64,000 nt of DNA from Fennellomyces sp. T-0311. Lineage: Eukaryota > Mucoromycota > Mucoromycetes > Mucorales > Lichtheimiaceae. The stretch is from the NCBI GenBank assembly GCA_025266875.1, contig JALLLT010000020.1, positions 62,001-126,000 on the forward strand. The letters are read 5' to 3'. Every line of letters begins with the position of its first letter. The first letter of the stretch is position 1. A program made the translations under genes and the position numbers. This document shows positions 31,454-44,200 of the stretch, piece after piece. The notes beneath the pieces were generated by a model. That model had not been told where the DNA came from. It did no database searches and saw only the letters and a list, made by a program, of their open reading frames with translations.

Positions 31454-34400
31454 TTAGAAAGTGAATGAAGGTACTAGTTCTTCGTCGTCCAAGTCGCCAA
31501 ATGGTTCTTCTTGCTCGATCTTGTCGTACGTTTGAGCGAAATGAACTTCTTCATCATAAGCTTCATCGGCGATCTCATTCTGCTCAGGATCGCTGGCCTC
31601 GTCCACCATTGATGTCGCGTTCCATTCAATGGTGTTCGATTCCATGTCCCATTCAATGAAACTGGGCGATCGGACTCTCACCCAGCCTTCGTCGTTCACG
31701 GCTGACCATAGCTGCTCAGCATCCTCCAATCGCTGGAAAAGGAGTATGCGCCATCCTTCACCTCTTCATTCGGCAATGATTGCAGATTCTAACGCCTTGC
31801 ACTTATTTTCGATGTAATCCTCCAATCTCACCTCTTCTTCCTATTACACAAAGAAACATCAGCAGTTTAAAATTTATAGTAATGTATCTCAACCTCAATC
31901 ATATGAAGCTCTTCTTCTGCGCGACGTTTGTTCATAATTTCTTGGAAAATGTCGAATTCTGCCTGTGCTTCATCATTACTCCAAAATGTTGATACAGGGT
32001 GAGATATCTGCGACCAAGTAATCTCTGGCTCTTCCAATACAAGGGAAGCTTCATTATATATGCGTAGCTGGTCATCCATACTGCGACCAACTTTCTGAAT
32101 GGCCTTTTTCACATTGGCAGTCAGTTTGTGACCTAAGATATAATTATTTTTCTCAATTCAGTTTAATGGAGCCTGAAGAACTAGCTTGACGATGACTTAC
32201 CAATTTTTCCCTCATGGCCTCGCAACTGGTCGCTCATAATTGCCCTGGATGTCATCAACGATTTAAGCTTCGAAGAAGCGTCTTGTTGCTCCTTCCTCGC
32301 TTTGCTATGCTTTGCTTCGTAAAATTCAACCGAACCAAGAGTCCAGCGATCTTCTACAACAATTTGCATCGCACGCTCTGTCCTTTCGACATTTTCCAAG
32401 AGCTTGGCTACACGTTTGCTTACTGCTTTGAGTTTTTTCAACAATTCTTCTACGAATTTTGTCCATTAAATCAGTACAATAGCATGTAACAAGCGCATCC
32501 ATCAAATGGTACACTAGATACCGTTTTTACTCTGAGCTGTAGCACTGGTTGTATTAGGTGAATCACTGAACTGATTAAGTTCTGCTTGCAGATCTTTCTC
32601 CTCGTCGCTATAACACATATATATAGACACCGGTAATAAAATATTATCATTAGCACGTAAATATTACACACTGAATCTAGTTGACCTTACCTCTTTGTAT
32701 GCCATGCCTTCAGATTCTCATAGTACATCACTTTCATTGCATCAGTGTGCACTACGGGTATGTCTTCTGTAACAGATTGATGTATTAAAATTACATTTGT
32801 TTCCGAAAAGAACTAAACTTCATTCTAGTCATTACTTACCAGTACCCTCTTCTAAGACATTAGGCTCTGCAGTGCTAGATTGTTGGCTCTTCAGAAGAAT
32901 AGTGCCAACGTACTGCGACCATCGTTGCTCAAATTCCTCCTCAGAAATGCCATCGTCATTCCACCACCAAGATGACACAAAATCCTGACTCTCTCCATGA
33001 CGGGCGAGATGCGTAAGATACCTTTCTTCAAGATAATTAAGTGCATCATTATACAATTTGAATGCCCTGTTTTTGCGTCGTCGAAGGAGTTGCGCTAAAG
33101 ATAATTTAGTTTGTCAAGCGGTTGTGCTACAATGCTGATTTTGTTACTTATGTTATACTTACGAAGGCCATAAATACGATCGTGCTTATAATAAGTCAAT
33201 CCATTAATGAGTGTGGAAAGACGTCTTTTAGCAGACATTTGTCTAGTTATTGCCACAAATCCTCCAAGGTAAGACCAGAGCCTTTCTAACCCCTCTCCGT
33301 CGGTAAGCCCCATGCCCTCAATATACCACGGGTGATATTTGACTTGGCATGACATAGAGTGGGCGTACGCGTGAAATACTGTAACTGCCATTTTGACGCT
33401 TTCCAAATTACTATAGCATTGCTCGAATGCTTTCTAAATAATAAGCAGAGTAGATTATACGAGTAGGTACATATAAAAAATAATAATTGGGTCAGTTTAC
33501 TTAAAGCGCTTTTACTTTATTATATATTTTAGCCAAGATTCACTCACCTTAAATGATGACTCAAAGCGACATGCAATATCATACATAATGTTCACATTGC
33601 TTCCGTACTTTTGGAGTATTACATCAAGGACTGCAAGGGGATATTTAAATCTATATTTGTGTAAATAAAGTTAGTTAGCCCACCTTGTTAAAGCTAATAA
33701 TTTCAGCAGCATCATGCAAAATTACTTTTCGCCCGATTGATACATGTTAGTAAATTCGAGTGGAATATTGTGTCGGGCGCACACAGATCCAAATAACCCA
33801 GTTTCATGGAAGTGATTCATAGTCTTTGATGTGATAGTCAAGTTGGCAGCTTTAAAATCGCTTTGACACTGATCGGCTTTTTCTTAATTCTGTGATACTT
33901 CATTGGTGGCATGCCGGCTTTGAAGTTCATCGGCAGAAAAGAAATGATTAAATCTCGCCTTCGCTACATCATCGTCTTGTGCCTTTCTGCGACGCAGTTG
34001 TATGTTTCCATCTAATGCAACACATAATTTTTCCTAAATTCATATCTCATATTAGAATACGCCCTCGATTACATAGAAATTAGTTAATAACAAATATGCA
34101 TATCATGGTTGTTGCATACGATGCTTATTAACTGAGTAAAATGATTGGTATGTACCTCTGGACATGTAGGGCATCCTTCTTCTTTTATAACAGTTGGGTC
34201 GCTCATTTCGTTTGCTAGTTCATCCTCAATGATTTTATGCATTTCCAGAAATGCATAGTATGCGTTCCCAAGTGATTTGCGAACTCTATCCAAATTCTGT
34301 ATAGAATATTATCCAAGTATAAACACGCATACAGATATAGGCGAACCAAATTCAGTAATTGCTTTCCAATAGTATTACTATGCTTACCTGGAATTTATGG

Positions 34401-35303
34401 GCCATCCCAATAGCTGTAGCAAATGCCTGAGCAGCTAGATGTCCTGTAGCTTGCAACAGTCTATAAAACTCCAGCAAGGTAAAGTGAAAAGCTGTTCCTG
34501 GTTGCGTCGGCGAAGCTGGAAAAAGATGGTGACGCACAAGAGTTTCAGCGTCTGAACGGCAATTACAGAAAGTTATTTCTTCTTTCTGTATTCCTAATAG
34601 TATACATAATTATTAAGAATAGATGATTAATGCATAATAGCCGACATGGTTAAAGCATTGAGATGTAGCTTTCAAAAGCGCTACTACTGTACCAGTCAAA
34701 TACACGCAAAGAATCTCTCTACTTTTTGCAGAACTACAGCCGCACATTTCGCCAAACGGTTTGGTAGCATCATACTGAGGAGCACCATCCTTAAGACCAT
34801 TTATATGCGCAATAGCCAGAGTTGTTAGCACCTTTGCCCACGACTCATCAAGGGCTTTCAGTCTTTGCTGATGCGTTCTCTTGGAAGCACGCACATTGGC
34901 TCGATCCAAGGAAGACACACCAAGCATTGAAGAAAATTGCTGGCCATGGTCGTACTCAAAGTCGATATTGCCGCTATCATCGTTGGCATTATCTGCATTA
35001 TCATAAAGATAATTATGAGATTGTTAGAATTAACAGTAGTATCAGAAAATGCGTATTAGTATCGTTACTGTTCAAAGCTCTTTCAAGGCGAAGGCGTTTA
35101 GTTGCAGACCCAGAAATGTCAGTATTTTCGAATACATCATCGTCGCATCCATCAAAAAGCTGAACGTTGTGGGAGCGAGGTATAACCTGCCCTTTGCTGG
35201 TGATGTGTGGTTCGTCCAACTGTTCCACGTCTTCAACAGCTCGTCTATTGCGCTTTTGGTTCATCGAACCTTTTTTGGAACGTTGCTGTCGTCTGTTCGT
35301 CAT
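31454..35303 (-). pseudogene. KDZ (Kyakuja-Dileera-Zisupton) transposase, multi-exon, with nonsense codon
   Basis: Starts MTNRRQQRSKKGS at 35303. In order the exons give: a CxC-type cluster (CGCSSAKSREILCVYLTG near 34720; CNCRSDAETLVRHHLFP near 34530), PGTAFHFTLLEFYRLL, CPTCPE (about 34165), the D block ALDGNIQLRR (about 34010), VCARHNIPLEF (about 33770), YDIACRFESSF (about 33570) and the hallmark FHAYAHSMSCQVKY...GLTDGEGLERLWS (33380-33260). A coiled-coil and acidic C-terminus ends at 31454. A TAA near 33884 interrupts KADQCQS. Introns are about 50-75 bp. KDZ transposons are known from fungi. It lies between ~335-bp inverted repeats, downstream of an HMG-like gene on the same strand. Confidence 0.85.
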
Positions 35304-35653
35304 ATTGCAATAAAAGAAAGCGCGCAATTACGTAGAGTCGAAAGAGAATTTATGGAGAACGCATAGGCAATACCAAAAACGTGTTCTAGTACCAAAATAC
35401 TGCACGATCCACGTTTTTTAAATGTACTAAAACTTGCTAGTACACATGTGGTATAAGTATATATAAGCTTTGCAGGTAACATAGTGAATTCGATATATGT
35501 AGTATTCCAGTTATCATAGAGAGCCATGTTTAGAAGTAAAATTTTCGTTCGCTAACTGCACCAGTGATTGGAAAATAGTAATATGTTCATGCTCACAATT
35601 TGTTAAACCTACAATCATCACGATCCTTCTAGTAGCAATAAGATGAGAATACT

Positions 35654-36845
35654 TTACTGCGTATTCACGTTCACGATTTTAATGGTCTTTTTTCCTAAGC
35701 CTTCCGAAAGTGCATTCCGGTAACTCGAAGTTATGCCATTTGCGCTTAGGTTTTTGAGGAATGGCTCCTCGTAATCAATGCCAATTACAGCAAGATCACC
35801 GAAACGATACCAAAAACCTCCTTCTGCATCTCCTCTCTGTTCACGTACAAACTTATTCCATGGAAAGCTGTTTACTTCTGAACCAGATACTTCTTCTATT
35901 TGGATGTAAAAGAAATTCATACCGTATCCATTCAAAAAAGAGAAACCTACCAAGCAGCTTCCTCATCCCCTTTGAAATCTTATGTTTCTGGGCGGTAGTT
36001 GACCTCTTAAGAGCTGGGCCTGCAGTTTCTACAAAACATAGCATTTACCTTTCAAATAAACAAGGCACATTGCGTGATATATATATAGGTATGTATCATG
36101 TCTGCTACTAACCTTCTTCTTCATCTATAGCATTCAATATAATAGTTAACTAATCATTCCAAATAGTATTGAGTATTAAAACACTTTACGTTGACAATAT
36201 TTATCGAAGTCATATCTACCTCCCATCCTCTGAAGTGCATCTGTTGCCGTATCTAAATCATAATCAATTAGCTACGGTTGTTACATTGCTAAAGGCACAT
36301 ACTTCCGTTAGTTATGGCTCTTGTCAGTTTGCCATGATCTTTGGGAAACTTGGAAGAGAACACGATAGCAGCATCCCATCCCACTGAGCATGCATTTGAG
36401 ACATAAGAGTCTTTAGCTTGCGTCTGTACGTTCTCGCCACAGCTTTACGAGCATTCGTGCCTACTACAGGTTCCATCTTCGCACGATCCAGCTCTTCTGC
36501 TTTCTCCTCAAGCCTTTTTCTTTGTTCGTTATTGAGGCTACGATAACCTGCTTGCATATCACTCTTGCTGAAAGTGGTATTCGCGTTCCTGTTTACGCCT
36601 GGAATCGTAGCTGCCCACTCTACCAAGCTAGGTTATATTTAACCATTGTCTTTTGCTGTTACAGTACCTTCTTTTTCAGCATCGCTACCCTTGTACAGGA
36701 AATGCCAGTATGCATTCCACTGGCCTACTGAACGCGACCCTTGCAGACGAAAAACGTGTTGTGGTGGGACAGCCGGTGGCTCAGAGCCGTCAGCAATAGC
36801 TGCCTCTTGAGTCTGAGGCTGTTGTTGGGGAGGAGGTGTGTTCAT
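35654..36845 (-). pseudogene. HMG-box-like protein gene beside KDZ, with nonsense codons
   Basis: Starts MNTPPPQQQPQTQEAA at 36845 inside the right inverted-repeat arm. An HMG-box-like segment follows (SVGQWNAYWHFLY, then SDMQAGYRSLNNEQRKRLEEKA). Two TAA codons near 36634-36641 break it between AKDN and SLVEW in the same frame; a 17-bp intron is implausible. Small exons then continue (ALQRMGG near 36220, DEEE near 36120, ALKRSTTAQKHKISKGMRK near 36000) to an exon at 35903-35654 ending KTIKIVNVNTQ. The function is unknown. It may be a DNA-binding partner of the KDZ transposase, though the HMG assignment is tentative. Confidence 0.5.
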
Positions 36846-37056
36846 GATTCCGAGATGTTGAAATGAAATGAGGTTAAAAAAGGCGTACATATATGGCAGC
36901 AAAAGCAAAAAATTATAGGGGTGGCACTGGGCCATCCCCGCAGCGTTGACAGCGAAACGCTGCGAAGTATTGAAAGCCAACGCTGCGCAGCGGTTAATAC
37001 TAATACGCGGGATTTCTGAGGCGAAATCAGCGCCAAATTAGGGCACAGAAATTGGT
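36721..37056 (-). repeat. Right arm of the KDZ-region inverted repeat
   Basis: Reverse complement of 30833-31170 with roughly 10% differences. It contains the promoter and first codons of the HMG-like gene. If both arms are TIRs the element spans about 30833-37056, but no TSD could be fixed. Confidence 0.7.
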
Positions 37057-37208
37057 GGGCGGAGGTGCTCACTTTTCACCCTGTCAGAGTATGTAATTTG
37101 CTATACTCATCCGTGAAATTTTAGAAACGCGTTCTGTTTGTGCTCTTGCACATAAGTGCGTTGTTCTTGCACATAAAGACGTTTTTCCACTGCTTCAATT
37201 CCGCCTTC

Positions 37209-37727
37209 TCACCCGCGGATCCATTTCTCCAAATCAAGCGATGGCGAGGAGGTTGGTGTTGATAGTGTGATGTTTGAGCTATCGAGGGAGCTAAGGGGGA
37301 TATCGGCGGCCCAATCACTTAGTTGCGAATGCCGCCTCTGTTGTTGTTGTGCTGTTACGCCTAACATTGCCAATGGGCTATTTTCTGCTGTACGCATCTG
37401 GCTTGGTGTTGCTGGTGTATTACCTGGCGTCGTGATGTCTGAATGCGCACTGGCCATTATGCTATACTTACTGTGTGGATGCTGCTTAGATTGCGTTCCA
37501 CGTGGCAAGATGCTTTTTCCTTTGAAATCAGATCTGAGGATACTGGAGATAGCTGATTCTTTATGGATTCGATGCCGCGGACTGGGTAGTCGAGGTAGTA
37601 CTATCGATGTACTGTTTGGTGTGATCGACTGTGCAGGTGAGGGAACGCCTGTTTGAGTTTGGGGTGTGTTACAAGTGATATGAGTGTGGGAAAATATGGT
37701 GGAAAGGATAATATAAAAAGAGGTCAA
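37209..37727 (-). CDS. Uncharacterised Ser/Pro/Thr-rich ORF (partial)
   Basis: Open for about 170 codons on the minus strand. The first ATG in frame is near 37457 (MASAHSDITTPGNTPATPS). The upstream part may be untranslated or an older coding remnant, and TATATTATCC lies near 37715. The protein is disordered, with a Gln run (TAQQQQRRHSQ). After WIRG, coiled-coil-like sequence appears in another frame (37130-37205), so the 3' part is broken or spliced. I do not recognise it. It lies between the KDZ right arm and the truncated Plavaka gene. Confidence 0.35.
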   Translation of the reverse strand: MTSFYIILSTIFSHTHITCNTPQTQTGVPSPAQSITPNSTSIVLPRLPSPRHRIHKESAISSILRSDFKGKSILPRGTQSKQHPHSKYSIMASAHSDITTPGNTPATPSQMRTAENSPLAMLGVTAQQQQRRHSQLSDWAADIPLSSLDSSNITLSTPTSSPSLDLEKWIRG

Positions 37728-38003
37728 GGTCGCCGCGCGCGATACTCAACAGATGTCTCCACTATACTCATACAGTGGTGGAAAACTTCATATCGTGCTT
37801 GTGTCCACCACAGAGGGTAGTTTTCTCCACCAGGCAAGTCCATAACTGGCAGGTATACTAGAAGTCTGCTTGCTCGAAACTTGTCTTGCGTTCGGATTTT
37901 TGATGGTATATTTCCTAACTAAAAGCATTAAGAGCGTTCATATTATGTACTAAGGGGATGCAATTATAGGAACTTGTTTATTACCTAATTGAAAAGATAA
38001 TGG

Positions 38004-38294
38004 TGAAACGTAACTGTATTTTTGCTAACTTCTGTTGTTTGTTTGTTTTACTATTCGTATCACCTGCCTCTCCCTTTGCATATTCCTTTGTTACTTATAT
38101 TTCTGCTTCCCTCGTTTTATGTTTTCTTTGCCTCTTCTACTTTCGTTTTGTTTTTACATACTGCTCGTTGCGTGCGTACTTATTGTTTTATTACTTGATT
38201 TCCCAGCTTTTCTCTCTTTGAGACCTTTTGTCTTAACTGCCATCTTCATTGTATTTGGCGGTTTCTTTTGGGAATAAAGACAAGTTACGTTACA
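38004..38294 (+). repeat. 5' LTR of Ty3-1 (291 bp)
   Basis: Begins TGAAACGTAAC and ends GTTACGTTACA, with AATAAAG near 38273. The hydrophobic peptides readable here are not genes. A possible primer-binding site with TGGTGCC follows at 38298. Confidence 0.9.
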
Positions 38295-40746
38295 TTTTGG
38301 TGCCTTCTATCAGAAAGTTTGCTGTTCAGTCACACCCGTCAAGCCGGAAAAATGTCTGACAGTAAGGAAGAGACCTCCACACAAAAACCACTCAACATGC
38401 CCGCCCCCGTGTTACGAGACAACGGAAATCTGCGTACCTGGGCGGCACTTTTTGAATGCACTGCCAAGGCAAACATGTGGTCAGATGAGGAAACAGTGCT
38501 GCGAGCAGCTGCAGTTCTCCCAGACAAAAAGTGTGAATGGGCTGTACACAACACAAACAAATCTTGGACGCAGTTCAAAATCGCTCTGCTAGACAAATTT
38601 GGAGAAAAACGTGACCCGCAATACATCATCGAGCAGCTGATGGCTTTGAAGATGCGGCCTGGCCATTTACGTCAGTACATCGATCAGTTCGAGGACATGA
38701 AGATGCAGTATGAGGATGCTATTGCCGACCTCATGGACACTGTCGCCGTGTCGTCTCCCCATGAACGCAGAATGTCGTTGCAACCTTCGGTCATCATGGA
38801 CGAAGTTGGATTCGTGAAACAATTCGTGAAAAGGTTGTACGACCGATCTCTCCAATACTACTTGACGTCGTGCGATTTAAGGACAACTTCACAAGCCATC
38901 GCTAAAACAAAGGAAATGGAGCTGGATCTAGGACAAGCCAATGTCAACTTTGCTGACGAGGGTGATGCCGACAAATTGTATGATGATCCGTTAGCCAACA
39001 AATACCTCCACAAATCTCAAGGAAAAAAGCCCCACAAACAGCCTGTTTCCAACGAGGAACAAATGACTTTGCTTATCCAGCAAGTTGGTAACCTCACAAC
39101 AACGGTCAGCAGGTTGATGGAAGCGCAATCCTCCAAATCCAGCAATCAACAAAAAGGCAAACCATACAAATGCATTAACTGTGGCGATCAGTCTCATTCC
39201 ACGTCTGATTGTCCCAACCCCTGCAAATTTTGCAACAGCACTGAACACAGACACTACCAGTGTGAAAAGCATCCCAGAAATCGGCAAAGCACATCCCAAG
39301 CGCCTTTAATGCTGTTGTGTAGCGACTCGTCAGGTGATTCCAAAACAGACGAAAAGATAGCAGTTCATGATTTATACGCCATTAAGCACAAGCAGACTTC
39401 CAGTGAGAAGGATCCGCAACACCAAACAAGGTCAACAAGAATCGCAGTTCCACTTCATAGTCCCCTTGAAGGACAACGCTCCTTGTCGAACAATCCATTG
39501 GTAGCACAAGATCTGGTAAACCGTGAGGCGTTCTCGTTGTTTTTAGCACAGATTGCAGAACTGTCACCGTCATTCTGGTCCCAGTTGAAGGTTTCTTTGA
39601 CAAAACCACACAAAAGGGATGGTCGAAAAGCCCCAGCACCCCTCCTACAAATGGATGCAGGCGAGATTGAGGACACTCTCCCACCAAGGCCGAAAGGTGA
39701 TAGTGCCCCTTTTGCATTTGGAAGAATCAACAGTGTTTCTTCCCCGATAATCCTGGATGGAGGCTGCACCGGATGCATCGTTAGCCTACGTATGGCCAAA
39801 CGTCTCGGTATTGTGGAACTTTCCTCACCAAAGGGGCCCTTGCATCTAGGTGACGGACGATATCCAGAAATTATCGGTATTGCCGAAGATCTTGAAATAT
39901 CAATCGGTGCCTCAAAGACTATCAAAACCAATGCAATTTGTCTCGATGTCTCGTCATATGACTTCCTAATTGGACGGTTCATCTTTCATTCTCTTCGAAT
40001 GGGTACTGATTGGGAAACCCACTTTTGGTGGGTCAAATCCAACATGGGAATCATGCCTCTCAGTGTGCACTACACCCCAATTCCATGTGCGGAAAGGCCA
40101 GATGACTCATTTGAGTCAGTGGAACAAGAAGAGAATTCTTTTTCTGAGGACAATTCGGATGGAGAGGCAGAGGAAGCTTACTTGATCCTGCCCAAAGACG
40201 AAGCTTCTCAGGAACCTGTGGTTGACGTTTTGACAGATCGTGAAGAACCTAGAGATGATGATCGCCTAGGTACTCTCCCTGCACGGATTCGAGACAACAA
40301 ACTTTTGACACCAAAACAAAAGGATGACCTGATCGCTTTGGTCAAGGAGAATAAAGATGTATTTGGAACCACGTATCAACACCTGACCCAAACGGATTTG
40401 GTCACTTTCCATTGTGACACCGGCGACGCTAAACCCATTTATAACCGTCCTTATCTGAAAATGTCTCATTCTGAATTGGACAAACTGAAAGGCGAACTAC
40501 AAGAAATGGTTCAAAATGGTATTTTGATACCCACAACGCATGATCGTACCAATGCTCGGTATTCCGGGTGGAGTTTCCCTTGTCGCTACGTCAAGAAGAA
40601 GAATGGTGATTCTCGGCTCGTAACCATGTTCCAAGGTCTTAATAAAGTAACCGTCCGTGACACCTGGCCAATTCTGGATATAACCAGCTTGATCGAAGAT
40701 CTGTGTGCGGGACGAATCTTCAGTATGGTTGATTTGTTGAAGTCTT

Positions 40747-41134
40747 TGTCATATTCCTGACATACACCGTTATCCATGGTTACATGCTTTTCCTTAGTCC
40801 TTGTTTATATCCGTTGTTATTGAGACATCAACAACCGTACAGTTATCGATTGCCTTATTCGCTTGCATGTGCAACCTTGATCCGGCTTTACTGATCATGC
40901 AGGGCAACTCCGTTAACTAAGGCTCTGTATGACCTTCAGCCTCATTAACGTTAAACAGCAAGGTCATTAGAGACTCGGCGTTAACATGGATCTTTGGACT
41001 ATTAGACAAAAGTATTCATCTTCTCCGTCCCGACTCATCATCATTATAAATAGAGAGTAGTTTTCCTCAATAAAACATTATCTTATTTTTGGTCTCGTCT
41101 TTCGAAAGCCTTTTTCTCATTAAGCGATACCACA
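40747..41134 (+). repeat. 5' LTR of Ty3-2 (388 bp)
   Basis: Contains TATAAATAGAGAG (41044-41056) and AATAAAAC, then a T-run. It differs from the 3' LTR at nine positions, seven of them CpG versus TpG/CpA. No clear tRNA primer site follows (eight Ts, then GACGTCTC), so self-priming is possible but unproven. Confidence 0.92.
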
Positions 41135-41212
41135 TTTTTTTTGACGTCTCTACCGAATTCTGCTCTCAACTTTTATTACCTTTTTTCTCATACCTTTTTT
41201 CCTACTTGTACC

Positions 41213-44200
41213 ATGTCTGAACATTCCGATATGACAATGTCCCCATCTGAGGTGGCCCGCCAAGGTATCGACGACCTGCGATCGGAGTTGGCTGGTGTAA
41301 CTCGCGACTTCACCAATGCTGTCCGCTCTGGGAATGGCAATGAGGCTCAAGAGCTCCAAACCCGCATGAATCTCCTCCAAGATGCCATCTCTTGCGCTAT
41401 TAATGCCCAAGCGATTTTTGCTCCCGCAGCTGTCACTGCTCCTGAACGTCTCGGTCGTGCCCCATCGAACCTGCCTTGTTTACAATGGGAAGGCTATATT
41501 TGGAAGTCGTCGGCGTCTGCTTTCCCTACTTTGGACGATTGTCTCACCAAATTTGAGGATGTTGTGTACGGTGATGGTTGGGATATCAACCAGTCATGGC
41601 CTCGTTTCCTTCCGATGTTCCTCTCGCCAGAGCATCGCTCGTGGTTCGCGGTGAACCTGGAACCACATACGGACAAACCCTGGTCCTATGCCCGTGCCCG
41701 CTTGGTTGAGGATCTGGATGTGAACGAAGCCGATCGTGTGGCTGACCTGACCGATCAGCTGATGAGTGTCCGAATGCGTACGTCGGAGACGGTGGCATTG
41801 TTTACTGCCAGATTCGAGAAGCTTCGCCGAGATGCTAAGGCCCCTGACAACTTTGTAATGGTTACGAAGTACATCGATGCTCTCTTGCCTGATATCCAAG
41901 ACCGCGTGTATACTGCTCGCGCTGGGCTGCCGGCCCACCAAAAGGAAACTATTGCTGGCATTTCGTCTCTCGCGCTCGCCCTGGAAAAGGGTGTCAACAA
42001 GGCGCGTAGCCGCAAGGCTCGTCATCCCTCTCCTGGCTCTGGTTCCTCCTCCACTCCTTCCGGTGGTTCATCGTCACACAAGGATGGCAAACGCCGCCAT
42101 GTGGAAAAAGCCTCGTATCATTGCGAGCTCCACGGGAATGGGGGACACGCCACCAAGGACTGCAAGGTTCGTGCCAAAGTCTTGGCTCAAAGTTCTCTGG
42201 TTGGCTCTAGTGCAAGCATGCACAATCCCTTCCGGGCCTCGTCTTCTGCTGGTTCGTCTTCGGGTTTTCCTGGTTCCTCCACAGGGACTACCTCGGGTTC
42301 TTCTTCAGGCCCTTCGTCACCTTCACCGTCTTCAGGTGCCTCAGGACGCGGCAATCCCTGTCGCAAATGCGGTGCTCCTTGGCAACGGGGTCACAGCTGT
42401 ACTACTAGGGCGATCCGCTCGTCTTGTGTGGTTGAGTCGGCTCCTGCCCAACCTTCTGATAAGAAGGACGATGACGCTGACGGTCTTGATATCGTCATGG
42501 GTGACTTGGACTTGGCCGTTGGGCCATGCAGCGAATGTAAGTCTACACAATCTTTACATGAGTTTTCGTTTGAGAATACACGCTCATATTACATCCCAAT
42601 CATACTAGAAAACTGTTGTACGTATGCTCTTCTTGATCCTGGAGCGACTCATAGCACTGTTTCCAAGTCGTTATGTGAGCGATGGGGGTGGGATATCCTA
42701 CCAAAGGAGGGTACTGTGTTTCTAGCACACAAAGGCACAACGATAGATAGACTTGGGGTTACCAATAAACTACACATTGTCTGCAATGATAAAGCTATCG
42801 ACCATTCATTTGAAGTGTTTGACTTACATGGTAAAGCTGAGATCTGTATAGGCAATGATATCAAACACCACTTTGGTATTTACATTGGCAATCTTCCTTA
42901 TTGCTGGCACAGACCAGGAGTTCCCCGAGATCCTCCTACAATGCCGGACGAGTATATCCCAAACGCCAGTCCAGTGGGTAGCAAAGAACAGCAGCAATCA
43001 TTCCTTGATGCTCTTGCCCCATACCTGGAGGCTAACGCGGCCATACCAAAGGATGCCTGTTGTACAATGCCTGAAGCAGTGGTACGTTTACCTACTCCTG
43101 CAGGGAAAGTTGCATACCGCTCGCCATACCGAGTTGCAGATGCACTGAAACCAGTTCTTCGAAAACAGCTAGACGAATGGTTAGAAGCTGGGGTGATCGC
43201 AGTATCTCCTACTTACACACCGTTCAACAGTGGCTTGACTTGTGTCCCCAAACGCGATCCAGTCTCTGGCGAACCCATTGCGTATCGTTGGTGCATGGAC
43301 GTACGACACATCAATGTCATGCTCGATGACTACAACTTCCCTATGCGCGATATACCTTCCATCTTTTCCTCGTTATCTGGTAACACGGTATACAGTGTCT
43401 GTGATGTGACCGCAGCTTTCAATACCATGCCGATTGCAGAAGAGGATCAATTCAAGCTCGGCATGATTGTCGATAAGACTTGCTATATCTGGAAGCGTGC
43501 TTGTTTTGGATTGAAGACCCTTCCTCAACAATGGAGTGCTTTGTTGACTAAGTTGACGCATGATCTCCCATTTGTGCAAACCTATCTTGATGACTGCATT
43601 GTGGCGTCGCCTGATTGGAGACACATAAGTTGCACGTCATTGAACTGGTGAAAAGATTGACATCCGTGAACCTTACCTTGAACAGGAAGAAGTGTCACTT
43701 TGCACAAAAGTGTGTGTACTTGTTGGGATTCCAGATCTCGTCTCTTGGTGTCGCACTTGACCCTCGCAAGGTGTCCAATGTGCTTGATTGGCCTAGACCT
43801 CAGACAGGCCGTGATGTGCAGAGCTTCCTTCGCCTGTGCAATTTCTTCCGCTCGTTCTTACCCCGTGCTGCAGAATTGATGCATCCACTTGATCAGTTAC
43901 GAAACGCTCGTTCACTCGATGGTCTCTGGACTATCAAACACACTGAGGCATTCGAACGATTGAAGGAGGCACTCTCACGCGCACCAGTTTTGAGCAATGT
44001 CGACATGAGCCATGCGCTTCATCTTGCTACCGACGCTAGCTCAACATCCATTGGAGGGATGCTGCTCCAAGTCATTAACAATCAATATCGCTACATTGGT
44101 TTCGTGGCTCGAGCACTCACCTCTAGTGAATCCCGGTACGGAACGACAAAGCGTGAATTGCTAGCAATTGTATATTGCTTACAGAAATGGCGTCAGTGGT

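Noticed and set aside
38000..38277. Hydrophobic ORFs that look like small membrane proteins (again at 50863-51209)
   Set aside because: They are translations of the two Ty3-1 LTRs and occur only because the LTRs are T-rich direct repeats.
43560..43660. Programmed frameshift between two Ty3-2 ORFs
   Set aside because: The break lies inside RT-RNase H, just after YLDD, where these elements do not recode; a TGA sits just upstream in the second frame. A one-base loss explains it better.
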